DNA of 64,000 nucleotides from Phyllobacterium phragmitis. GTDB lineage: Bacteria > Pseudomonadota > Alphaproteobacteria > Rhizobiales > Rhizobiaceae. Shown here one piece after another: positions 8,627 through 16,314 of this stretch (position 1 is its first letter; each line of letters opens with the position of its first letter). The notes beneath the pieces are model-generated. The model searched no databases and was not told where the DNA came from. It was given only the letters and a program-made list of their open reading frames with translations. Location: assembly GCF_002980495.1 (NCBI RefSeq), contig NZ_PVBR01000001.1, positions 1 through 64,000 of the forward strand, in the 5' to 3' direction. A program made the position numbers and the translations under genes.

Positions 8627-9901
8627 TCATCGATACCACAGCGTCGGCAGGAACAGTGTCAGTTCCGGGATGACGGAGATCAACACCAGGACGAAGATCA
8701 GCGGGATCAGAAACGGCAGGACTGCCATGACGGTGCGGTCGAACGAGAGCTTGCCGACGCGCGAAAGCACGAACAGCACCATGCCGACCGGCGGGGTGAG
8801 CAGGCCGATCATCAAATTGAGCACCATGACGACGCCGAACTGTACCGGATCGATGCCGACCTGGTTGACGACGGGCATGAGGATCGGCACCAGGATCGAG
8901 ATCGCGGCGATGGTTTCCATGAAGCTGCCGACGACGAGCAGGATGATATTGATGATCAGGAGCAGAAGCAGCGGGTTTTCGGTGATCGACAACAGCGCCG
9001 TGGCGACATGTTCCGTCACGCGGGTCGTGGTCAGGACCCAGCCGAACAGCGAGGCTGCGCCGACGATGATCAGCACGCTTGCCGTCGTCTCGATGGTTTC
9101 CAGCGTGATGCGATAGAATTGCTTGAGGTTGAGCGAGCGGTAGAAGAAAATACCGAGGATGAGCGCCCAGGCGCAGGCCGCGACGGCCGCCTCCGTCGGC
9201 GTGAAGGCGCCCGAGGTCATGCCGCCGATGATGATGACAGGCGTCAGCAGCGCCGGTATCGCGTGCAGGAAGGAGACGCCCAGCACGCGCCAGCGAAACG
9301 CCTGGTCGCGGCCGACGCCGTTGCGGCGCGCATACCAGCTGACATAGATCATCAGCGCCAGCGCCACCACCAGGCCAGGGACGATGCCGGCGGTGAAAAG
9401 CTGTCCGATCGATACGTTCGCCATGACGCCGAACACCACCATCGGCAGGGAAGGCGGGATGATCGGCCCGATGGTCGAGGAAGCAGCGGTGATCCCGACC
9501 GAGAATTCATGGTCATAGCCATGATCGCGCATCGCCTTGATCTCGATATTGCCGAGACCGCCCGCATCGGCCACCGCCGTGCCCGACATGCCGGCGAAGA
9601 TGATCGAGCCGACGACATTGACGTGGCCGAGGCCGCCGCGCAGCCAGCCGACGGCGGCGGCGGCAAAGGCGAAGATGCGGTTGGTGATCCCTGCCGAGTT
9701 CATCAGATTGCCGGCGAGAATGAAGAACGGCACGGCCAGCAGCGGGAAGGAATCGACGCCGCCCGCCATGCGATGCAGCACGACGAAATCAGGAATATTC
9801 GACAGGAACGCCGTGTATATCAGCGAGGCGCCGCCGAGCGCGACGAAGATCGGCGCGCCGATCAGCAGCAGGACGAAGAGGGCCAGGAAAAGAAGGAGCA
9901 T
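8627..9901 (-). CDS. dctM: TRAP transporter large permease (DctM)
   Basis: A 424-residue, strongly hydrophobic protein of the usual DctM length, starting MLLLFLALFVLLLIGAPIFV and carrying about 12 membrane helices. Family motifs include the segment AFAAAAVGWLRGGLGHVNVV and IIPPSLPMVVFG. It is the ion-coupled translocation subunit in the inner membrane of a tripartite ATP-independent periplasmic (TRAP) importer. It is the last gene of the minus-strand operon GntR-dctP-dctQ-dctM and starts 14 bp after dctQ. Confidence 0.95.
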   Translation of the reverse strand: MLLLFLALFVLLLIGAPIFVALGGASLIYTAFLSNIPDFVVLHRMAGGVDSFPLLAVPFFILAGNLMNSAGITNRIFAFAAAAVGWLRGGLGHVNVVGSIIFAGMSGTAVADAGGLGNIEIKAMRDHGYDHEFSVGITAASSTIGPIIPPSLPMVVFGVMANVSIGQLFTAGIVPGLVVALALMIYVSWYARRNGVGRDQAFRWRVLGVSFLHAIPALLTPVIIIGGMTSGAFTPTEAAVAACAWALILGIFFYRSLNLKQFYRITLETIETTASVLIIVGAASLFGWVLTTTRVTEHVATALLSITENPLLLLLIINIILLVVGSFMETIAAISILVPILMPVVNQVGIDPVQFGVVMVLNLMIGLLTPPVGMVLFVLSRVGKLSFDRTVMAVLPFLIPLIFVLVLISVIPELTLFLPTLWYR

Positions 9902-9915
9902 GATTTCGTCCAGGT

Positions 9916-10464
9916 TCAGTCAATGATGATTTCGGAGGGAGCCGGGCCGGGTCGCCAACCTCGCCGCATGTCGGCGATGAAGCGCTGTACGGCGCGCCAC
10001 AGCATCAGGAAGCAGCCAAGCGCAATGCCGCCATAGACGATGCTCATCGGCCACGGAAACACCGTCATGGTCTGGATCTGCATCAGTTTGGTGATCGAAA
10101 TCGAAAACCAGCATAGGAGGCCGACGAAGCCGACCACCAGAACGTCGATGACGAAATTGAGAACGCGAACCAGCGGCGCCGGCAGGAACAAATGCGCCAC
10201 CTCGACGGAGATGTGCGTACCGCGCCGCATGGCGATCGCCGCACCGATAAAGGTGATCCACATCAGGAGGTAACGCGCGATCTCCTCGGTCCAGGAGAGC
10301 GAATCGTTGAGCACGTAACGGGTGAAGAACTGCAGGAACACGATCACCGCCATGCCCCAGAAGATCGCGAAGGCCAGCCAGTCCTCCGGATGGTTTTCGA
10401 TCTCGGGATCGGGCTCCTCGGGCACAATCATCCCCGCCGGCGCGCCTTGCTTGTCATCTGTCAT
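9916..10464 (-). CDS. dctQ: TRAP transporter small permease (DctQ)
   Basis: A 182-residue protein with four predicted membrane helices, the normal layout for DctQ. The motif FTRYVLNDSLSWTEEIARYL is the classical DctQ signature. ATG 10464 is chosen because GGAGGAG lies 7 bp upstream; an upstream in-frame start at 10491 lacks this. It bridges the substrate-binding protein and DctM in the inner membrane. The gap to dctP is 91 bp and the gap to dctM only 14 bp, so they are co-transcribed. Confidence 0.92.
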   Translation of the reverse strand: MTDDKQGAPAGMIVPEEPDPEIENHPEDWLAFAIFWGMAVIVFLQFFTRYVLNDSLSWTEEIARYLLMWITFIGAAIAMRRGTHISVEVAHLFLPAPLVRVLNFVIDVLVVGFVGLLCWFSISITKLMQIQTMTVFPWPMSIVYGGIALGCFLMLWRAVQRFIADMRRGWRPGPAPSEIIID

Positions 10465-10555
10465 GCCAACACTCCTCCACCAGAGAGACATCCGGCCGCC
10501 TGCGCTGCGGCCGGTGAGGAGGGCGGAAAGCCGCCTTCCTCACATGATCCACCTG

Positions 10556-11539
10556 CTACAGCGCCTGCAGCGCGTCGTACTGTTCCTTGGTCCAGACAGC
10601 GCCGGAATTCGGGTCGTTGTGCAGCGGCTGCGCGGCCTTGATGAAGGGCTCGCGGTCGACCTCGACGACGGTCTTTCCCAACTCGCGGAACTTGTCGGCA
10701 AGCGCCTGCTCCTGGGTGCGGATCTGGTCCGTGGTGCGTGCGGCGGCTTCCTGCAGCACATCGGTGAAGGTCTTTTTGTCCTCGTCGCTCATCTGGCCCC
10801 AGATATGGCCGCCGACGACGGTGACGAGCGATTCCGTGATGTGCCCGGTCAGCATGATATGGCTCTGCACCTCATAGAACTTCTTGGCCATGATCGTCGG
10901 CAGCGGGTTCTCCTGGCCGTCGACGGTGCCCTGTTGCAGCGCGAGATAGACTTCCGAGAAGGCGATCGGCGTGGCGTTGGCGCCGACCGATTTGGTGAAC
11001 ATCTGGAACAGCGGCGCCGGCGGCACGCGCAGCTTCATGCCCTTCATGTCCTCCGGCTTGGTGATTTCCTTGTTGGCGGTCACATGGCGCTGCCCGTAAT
11101 AGGTGAGCGAGGCGACGTGATGGCCGGTCTTGTCGTCATAGCCCTTGGCCAGATCCTGGAAGAGCTGGGAGTCGCGATAGGCCTTCCAATGGTCGAAATC
11201 GCGCAGGATGAAGGGGGCGTTGGTCATCGACAGCGGCCCGTAGATGGAACCGGCGAAGGCCACGCCGGTATAGATCATATCGACGGTACCGAGCGTCAGC
11301 GCCTCGTTGATCTGGTTCTCATTGCCGAGCTGCGAGGCTGGAAAGACTTCGATCTTGTATCGGCCGTCGGTCCGCTTGGCGATTTCTTCGCCGGCCCATA
11401 GGGCCTGGGTATGGTAGGGTTCGCCCGTCTCGTAGACATGCGCCCATTTCAGTACCGTTTGGGCGTATGCCGGGCCTGCGGCGAACGCCGCGATTGCCGC
11501 AAACGCGGCGAAAGCCAATCTTGAGATGCTCTTGGTCAT
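10556..11539 (-). CDS. dctP: TRAP transporter periplasmic substrate-binding protein (DctP)
   Basis: A 327-residue DctP-family protein. Residues 1-26 are a Sec signal ending GPAYA. The mature part begins TVLKWAHV and has the DctP features GTVDMIYTG, MKGMKLRVPP with its substrate-carboxylate Arg, and VDGQENPL. The start ATG 11539 has GGAGGAGA 5 bp upstream. Solutes of this family are mostly organic acids, sugar acids or related carboxylates; the exact one cannot be read from the sequence. It lies 53 bp downstream of the GntR gene in the same operon. Confidence 0.93.
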   Translation of the reverse strand: MTKSISRLAFAAFAAIAAFAAGPAYAQTVLKWAHVYETGEPYHTQALWAGEEIAKRTDGRYKIEVFPASQLGNENQINEALTLGTVDMIYTGVAFAGSIYGPLSMTNAPFILRDFDHWKAYRDSQLFQDLAKGYDDKTGHHVASLTYYGQRHVTANKEITKPEDMKGMKLRVPPAPLFQMFTKSVGANATPIAFSEVYLALQQGTVDGQENPLPTIMAKKFYEVQSHIMLTGHITESLVTVVGGHIWGQMSDEDKKTFTDVLQEAAARTTDQIRTQEQALADKFRELGKTVVEVDREPFIKAAQPLHNDPNSGAVWTKEQYDALQAL

Positions 11540-11592
11540 GACAGTCTCCTCCCTGTGTTGGACCAGCCCGGCTCCCACCGGGCATTCGTTGT

Positions 11593-12420
11593 CTACTTCA
11601 TAGCCTCCCTGGGGCCTCCCCCGGGGGCCCCTTGTGGCCATCTGCCGTCGAAGTCTCCCTCGTCGGCGAAATAGTCCGGATAGCTATCCCTGATCGCGGC
11701 GATATCGAGCCGCAATTGATCGATATGCGCTGCCATCGCTGCCGCCGCAGCGTCGGCGTCACGCGCCTCGAGCCCGGCCAGGATCGCCGCATGATCGTCT
11801 TGCACGCGCGTCATCCGGCCTTCCTGCGGCAATGTCAGGCGGCGATAGCGGTCGAGCTGTGTCTTCACCTGCTGCACCAGCGACCAGATACCGGGATAGC
11901 CCGCCGCCCGGGCAATCTCGGCATGGAACGCTTCGTCGGCGGCATGAAACGCCTCTTCGTCGGCGCGCTCGGCGGCCTCCGTCTGGCGCTGGATGAGCAT
12001 GCGCAGGCTCATCAGATCGCTGACGCTTGCACGTTCGGCCGCGGATCGGGTCGTGATGTCTTCCAGGGATTTGCGCACCAGGATCGCTTCGGGCAACCGG
12101 TGCGCCGGAATACGCGTAACCCTGGTGCCGGATTTCGGAACGATCTCGACCAGGCCTTCGTCTGAAAGCCGCAGAAGCGCTTCGCGCACCGGCGTGCGCC
12201 CGATGCCGTAGGCAACCGACAGCTCTTTTTCCGAAACGACCGTGCCGGGCTTCAGGGTAAGCGCCAGGATATCGTCGCGCAGCCGCTTGTGGACGGCCGT
12301 CGCGATTTTCTGGGCATTGCCGGAGAACCAGGCATCGTGGCGGCTGGCATGGCCGAATGCCTGCCCGGCCTCCTTGGGAGATCGGGATCGCTGCTCCTCA
12401 TGTCCGTGCCTATCCGTCAA
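11593..12420 (-). CDS. GntR-family (FCD) transcriptional regulator of the TRAP operon
   Basis: The N-terminal winged helix includes IGRTPVREALLRLSDEGLVE, the GntR signature, followed by an FCD-type all-helical ligand domain (AADEAFHAEIARAAG and a C-terminal AAAAAMAAHIDQLR). The start is uncertain: no good ATG exists, and I use the TTG at 12,418-12,420, which gives 275 residues; a TTG at 12,484-12,486 is also in frame but would overlap the operator. It heads the dctPQM operon and probably represses it until the transported acid or a derivative binds. Confidence 0.85.
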   Translation of the reverse strand: MTDRHGHEEQRSRSPKEAGQAFGHASRHDAWFSGNAQKIATAVHKRLRDDILALTLKPGTVVSEKELSVAYGIGRTPVREALLRLSDEGLVEIVPKSGTRVTRIPAHRLPEAILVRKSLEDITTRSAAERASVSDLMSLRMLIQRQTEAAERADEEAFHAADEAFHAEIARAAGYPGIWSLVQQVKTQLDRYRRLTLPQEGRMTRVQDDHAAILAGLEARDADAAAAAMAAHIDQLRLDIAAIRDSYPDYFADEGDFDGRWPQGAPGGGPREAMK

Positions 12421-12431
12421 CTGCTGCGACC

Positions 12432-12450
12432 TGACATATCTAACATGTAA
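12432..12450. promoter_or_regulatory. Putative GntR operator in front of the TRAP operon
   Basis: TGACATATCTAACATGTAA has imperfect dyad symmetry (ACAT...ATGT) and lies just upstream of the GntR start. The near-identical site at 4,438-4,456 suggests that one regulator acts on both promoters. Confidence 0.5.
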
Positions 12451-12691
12451 GTTTGCACGATAGCAAAGAATGACATCAACCGGCAAGCCAGTTTATGCCG
12501 ATAAGGGATTGACCCGATCTGCCGCCTTGTCGACGGCATGTGATCGTTTTCTGCAAGCGCAGAACATTGGCATGGTTCGTTGATTCAGTACTGGAATTGC
12601 AACCCTCTCGGGCCCACCCGTCCGTACTCGCCGGGTGCGCCGAACGGGCACCCGGCGAGCTTTCCGCGCCGCGTGGCGACAAGCAGCCTTT

Positions 12692-12817
12692 TTATTCGCG
12701 GCCGCCGAGGAACAGATATTTGACCAGTGCGGCGACACCGAGAATGAGCACGAGCACGGTCAAAAGCCAGACCAATCCCATGCCCCACATCATCATTCCG
12801 CTCATGCCATCCATCAT
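12692..12817 (-). CDS. Small Met-rich membrane protein
   Basis: A 41-residue frame starting ATG-ATG at 12,817. It opens with a Met-rich stretch (MMDGMSGMMMWGMG) and continues as a single membrane helix (LVWLLTVLVLILGVAALV), ending KYLFLGGRE. This layout is common for tiny proteins beside bacterial copper-handling genes. It is 10 bp downstream of the DUF411 gene on the same strand. A role in periplasmic Cu(I) binding is inferred from the Met content and neighbours only. Confidence 0.6.
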   Translation of the reverse strand: MMDGMSGMMMWGMGLVWLLTVLVLILGVAALVKYLFLGGRE

Positions 12818-12827
12818 CGGCCGGCTC

Positions 12828-13268
12828 CTATTCCCTGGCGTAAACGCCGCCAATGTCGCCCGACTTGGAGATTTCCAGAATCTCGAAAGGGGCTTTCTTC
12901 GTGCCGCCCATCCCCGGCGAACCCATCGGCATGCCCGGCAGCGTGACGCCCTTGATGTCGGGCCGCTCGGTCAGGAGCTTGTTGACCACGCCGACCGGCA
13001 CATGGCCGCTGACCACATAGCCGTCGATGAACGAGAGATGGCAGCCCTCGGAACCTTCGGGAATACCGGCCTTGAGGCTCATTGCGGGAACGTCGCCGGT
13101 CGGTTTGGTGGTAACGTTGAAGCCGTTTTCCTTGAGATAATCGGCATAGCTCGCGCAGCAGCCGCATTGCGGATCCTTGTAGAGCGTGACGTCCTTTTCA
13201 CCCGCCATCGCCGGAACGATACTTGAGAGCAGGGACGCGAGGACAAGGGTTTTCGCGAAATTGGACAT
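12828..13268 (-). CDS. DUF411 family secreted protein (probable metal binding)
   Basis: A 146-residue protein with a signal peptide (residues 1-22, ending VPAMA) and the DUF411 motif DPQCGCCASYADYLKENGF near residue 32, followed by CHLSFIDGYVVSGHVP. The CGCC cysteine group can bind a soft metal. The ATG at 13,268 has GGAGAAA upstream. DUF411 genes are frequently found in copper-resistance clusters, and the two neighbours with Met/Cys-rich segments support the same context. Its biochemical action is not established. Confidence 0.85.
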   Translation of the reverse strand: MSNFAKTLVLASLLSSIVPAMAGEKDVTLYKDPQCGCCASYADYLKENGFNVTTKPTGDVPAMSLKAGIPEGSEGCHLSFIDGYVVSGHVPVGVVNKLLTERPDIKGVTLPGMPMGSPGMGGTKKAPFEILEISKSGDIGGVYARE

Positions 13269-13384
13269 ATTTGTTTCTCCTTGCGGATATCTTGCGTTCA
13301 GGCGGAGCGGATGACATCGGTCATGCCGCAGGCCCGGTATGACGAAACATGGCGACCAAGACGGTCGGGCAGGCCCGGCCGGCG

Positions 13385-13747
13385 TCAGCTCTGGATGGTG
13401 GTTCGGGGAGGAGAGAGAGCGGGCGGGACGGCGTGGCCGTTCATCTCTGCCAGTGCGCAATCCGCTGTATCGGCCGCCAAAGCGGGAAGTTGAATTCCGG
13501 CAGCGACGGAAATTCCGACGAAAGGCGTGAGACAGCCTTGATCGCACATCGCGGCCTTGCCGTCATCCTCGGGACAGCCTTCGCAATCGCCCATATCTGC
13601 ACCCATGCCCGCGCTCATGTCCGCATTGGTCATGTCTGCGGCAGACATGGCTGCCGACATCCTCGCCGTCTGCGTCGCATGCGCAATGGCGCCCGTGGCG
13701 AACAATGCCAGAAGCAGGATTGCGAAGAGGCGTGCCATGCGGTCCAT
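13385..13747 (-). CDS. Hypothetical secreted Met/Cys-rich protein
   Basis: A 120-residue protein with an N-terminal signal (MARLFAILLLALFATGAIAH) followed by a Met-dense stretch (MSAAMSAADMTNADMSAGMG) and Cys pairs (CEGCPEDD, MCDQGCLTP). The C-terminus is Pro/Thr-rich. The composition resembles small copper-responsive secreted proteins, but I do not recognise a named family. It starts the minus-strand trio that continues with the DUF411 and Met-rich membrane genes. An alternative start is Met4. Confidence 0.6.
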   Translation of the reverse strand: MDRMARLFAILLLALFATGAIAHATQTARMSAAMSAADMTNADMSAGMGADMGDCEGCPEDDGKAAMCDQGCLTPFVGISVAAGIQLPALAADTADCALAEMNGHAVPPALSPPRTTIQS

Positions 13748-13796
13748 GGCGCCATGTTATCCCGTTCCTGCGCGAAGTCCAGTTGCCGGCGGACGG

Positions 13797-14507
13797 CTAG
13801 CCGTTCTGGCGTTCCGATCCCGTGCGAACGGCTTCGAGCCAGTATTCGCGGTCTTCGTAATCGGTCGGATCGTCGATCCCCGCCAGATGGAATGCTTCGC
13901 GTCGCTCGACGCAGGTGCCGCAGCGCCCGCAATGGCGTGCGCCGCCCTTGTAGCACGACCATGTCTCGGCAAAGGGCGTGTTGTGTTTCGCCCCGTCGGT
14001 GACGATATCGGCCTTGGAAATATTCACATAGGGCGCGTAGAGCGTGATGTCGGCATAGCCGTCCAGCGCATGGCGCTGCATGGTCTGGAATGCGTCGATG
14101 AAGCCGGGCCGGCAGTCAGGATAGATGAAATGATCGCCGCCATGAACGGCCGTGGCCACCGCATCGGCCTTTTGCGCTGCGGCAACGCCGAACGCGATGG
14201 CCAGCATGATCGCATTGCGGTTCGGCACCACCGTCACCCGCATCGTCTCTTCGGCATAATGCCCATCGGGAACGTCGAGATCGTCGGTCAGGGCCGAGCC
14301 GGACAGGCTGCGGCCGATCTCGCCGATATCGATGATCCGGTGCGGAACGTTCAGCCGCTCGCCGCAGGCCGCGGCAAAGCCGAGTTCCTTCTTGTGCCTC
14401 TGTCCGTAGTCGAACGACAGGAGGCCGGTGAGTTCGTGCTCCGCGGCTATTTTGTGGGCGAGCGAGACGGAATCCAGTCCGCCGGAGCAGATGACGAGGG
14501 TCTTCAT
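13797..14507 (-). CDS. queC: 7-cyano-7-deazaguanine synthase QueC
   Basis: A 236-residue enzyme of the expected length. It converts 7-carboxy-7-deazaguanine to preQ0 with ATP and ammonia, a step of queuosine tRNA modification. The PP-loop SGGLDSVSLA is at residues 8-17 and the zinc ligands are in CYKGGARHCGRCGTC near residues 198-212. FDYGQRHKKEL is another family motif. ATG 14,505-14,507 is the start. It stands alone here, with no other que gene in the window. Confidence 0.95.
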   Translation of the reverse strand: MKTLVICSGGLDSVSLAHKIAAEHELTGLLSFDYGQRHKKELGFAAACGERLNVPHRIIDIGEIGRSLSGSALTDDLDVPDGHYAEETMRVTVVPNRNAIMLAIAFGVAAAQKADAVATAVHGGDHFIYPDCRPGFIDAFQTMQRHALDGYADITLYAPYVNISKADIVTDGAKHNTPFAETWSCYKGGARHCGRCGTCVERREAFHLAGIDDPTDYEDREYWLEAVRTGSERQNG

Positions 14508-14580
14508 GGGTTTGTCCTTGTTTTATCCGGGTAGGCTGCGACCGGTCTTGCCGATCATTAGAACGGTTTGGCGATTCCAT

Positions 14581-14650
14581 CAAACAGGAATTGGCAAACA
14601 GGAATTGGCAAACAGGAATTGGCAAACGACAATTGGCAAACGGGCAATGG
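14581..14650. repeat. Tandem repeat of a 14-bp unit
   Basis: Five head-to-tail units: three perfect copies of CAAACAGGAATTGG (14,581-14,622) and two diverged ones (CAAACGACAATTGG, CAAACGGGCAATGG). It lies between the divergent queC and SDR genes (14,508-14,814); the rest of that gap holds no gene that I can support. Confidence 0.9.
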
Positions 14651-14814
14651 ACGGGAACGCTTGCAACGCCCCGCAAGTCGCGGTTCAGCATGAACTCACA
14701 ATCTCCATGTCATGGATCATGACCCAACAAATTTTATTGATTGAAGGAAGAAAAAGCCATGTTTTCTTTTCTCTGACGAGCGGCATGATGGCCCGCTGCA
14801 ATTGGAGTGGAATC

Positions 14815-15600
14815 GTGGATTTGAAGTTGAAGGAAAAGACCGCCCTGGTGTTCGGCGCCGGCGGCGGGCTCGGCGGCGCCATTGCCCGCTCGCTTGCCGG
14901 CGAGGGCGCAAGGGTTGTGATGGCGGATATCAATGGCGATGCCGTGCGCGCCGCCGCCGAGCGGATCACTGCCGAAGGCGGAAATGTGCTGCCGCTCGAA
15001 TGGGACATCGCCGATCTCAAGCTTGTCGAAGGCAAGCTTGCACGCATTCAGGACCAGTTCGGCCCGGTCGATGTGCTGGTCAATAACACGGGTGGTCCGC
15101 CGCCGACACCGGCCGCAGGCCAGTCGCCCGAAGACTGGTCGAAATATTTCGATCAGATGGTCCGCTCGGTCATCGTCGTGACCGATGCCGTGCTGCCTTC
15201 GATGCGCCAGCGCGGCTGGGGCCGCATCATCACCTCCACCTCGTCGGGGGTCGTCGCGCCGATCGCCAATCTCGGCCTTTCCAACAGCCTGCGGCTTGCA
15301 CTGGTCGGCTGGTCCAAGACGCTGGCCCGCGAAGTGGGCCGCGACGGCATCACCGCCAACATCGTTCTCCCCGGACGCATAGCGACGGGCCGGATCGTCT
15401 TTCTCGATGAACAGAAGGCGAAACGGGAAAACCGGCCCGTGACCGAAGTCACGGCCGAAAGCACCGCATCCATTCCCGTCGGCCGCTATGGTGACCCGAG
15501 CGAATATGGTGATACGGTCGCCTTCCTCGCCAGCCCGCGCGCCTCCTATATTACCGGTTCCGTCATCCGCATCGACGGCGGCCTTATCCCCAGCATCTGA
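14815..15600 (+). CDS. SDR-family oxidoreductase
   Basis: A 261-residue short-chain dehydrogenase. The nucleotide motif is FGAGGGLGGAIA near residue 12, the NNTG motif is near residue 88, and SSTS..NSLRLALVGWSKT covers the later active-site region; here the usual catalytic Tyr of YxxxK appears replaced in the sequence N-S-L-R-L-A, so activity should not be assumed. I choose GTG 14,815, with GGAGTGG 7-10 bp upstream. It heads a cassette with an RraA-like aldolase gene 9 bp downstream and a DapA-like gene. Confidence 0.8.
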   Translation: MDLKLKEKTALVFGAGGGLGGAIARSLAGEGARVVMADINGDAVRAAAERITAEGGNVLPLEWDIADLKLVEGKLARIQDQFGPVDVLVNNTGGPPPTPAAGQSPEDWSKYFDQMVRSVIVVTDAVLPSMRQRGWGRIITSTSSGVVAPIANLGLSNSLRLALVGWSKTLAREVGRDGITANIVLPGRIATGRIVFLDEQKAKRENRPVTEVTAESTASIPVGRYGDPSEYGDTVAFLASPRASYITGSVIRIDGGLIPSI

Positions 15601-15609
15601 GGAGCTTTC

Positions 15610-16314
15610 ATGTCTCTCGATCCGAAAATCGTGGAAACGCTGAAAGGCGTTTCCACTGCTACGCTGACTACGGTGCTTCTCAAGAAGGGGCTGCGCAATG
15701 TCTGGATGCGCGGCACCAGCCCGTTGCAGCCAGGCCAGGGCAGGGTGGTCGGCCCTGCCTTCACGCTGCGTTTCGTGCCCGCCCGCGAGGATCTTGCCAC
15801 GCCGGAAAGCTGGGCCTCTCCGATCTCCACCCGCGCGGCGATCGAGGCGATGCCTGAGGGCTGCGTCGCCGTGGCCGACGCCATGGGCGTGCTCGATGCC
15901 GGCATCTTTGGCGATATCCTCTGCTCGCGCATGAAGAAGCGCGGCGTGGCGGGGCTCGTCACCGACGGCGTGGTGCGCGATGCCGAAGGCGTGCTGGGCA
16001 CAGGCCTTTCCGTCTGGTGCAATGGCGTCGCCGCACCGCCCTCCGTGGCCGGCCTGACCTTCGTCGCCTGGCAGCAGCCGATCGCATGCGGCGGCGTTGC
16101 CGTTTTCCCCGATGATATCGTCGTGGTCGATGAGGATGGCGCGGTGCTCATCCCGGCCAAGTTCCTCGATGCGGTGCTCGCCGAAGCGCCCGAGCAGGAG
16201 CGGATGGAGGCCTGGATCATGACAGAAGTTGATGGCGGCATAGCATTGCCGGGCCTTTATCCCATGAACGCCGAAACCAAGGCGCGCTATCAGGCATGGA
16301 AGGACACGCAATGA
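15610..16314 (+). CDS. RraA-family protein (HMG/oxaloacetate aldolase-like)
   Basis: A 234-residue protein of the RraA/class II aldolase-like fold. The motif GDILCSRMKKRGVAGLVTDG, followed by VVRD, has the spaced Asp and Arg-Asp pair used by 4-hydroxy-4-methyl-2-oxoglutarate/4-carboxy-4-hydroxy-2-oxoadipate aldolases to bind Mg and pyruvate. Keeping that pair suggests an aldolase or decarboxylase rather than the RNase E inhibitor RraA. It lies 9 bp after the SDR gene and overlaps the next gene by 4 bp (ATGA), so the three genes are one operon for a hydroxy- or oxo-acid. Confidence 0.8.
   Translation: MSLDPKIVETLKGVSTATLTTVLLKKGLRNVWMRGTSPLQPGQGRVVGPAFTLRFVPAREDLATPESWASPISTRAAIEAMPEGCVAVADAMGVLDAGIFGDILCSRMKKRGVAGLVTDGVVRDAEGVLGTGLSVWCNGVAAPPSVAGLTFVAWQQPIACGGVAVFPDDIVVVDEDGAVLIPAKFLDAVLAEAPEQERMEAWIMTEVDGGIALPGLYPMNAETKARYQAWKDTQ

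Noticed and set aside
8597-10036. 479-codon plus-strand frame opposite the dctM gene
   Set aside because: Made of Asp/His/Arg/Gln repeats, typical of the antisense of a hydrophobic, GC-rich membrane gene. DctM on the other strand is certain.
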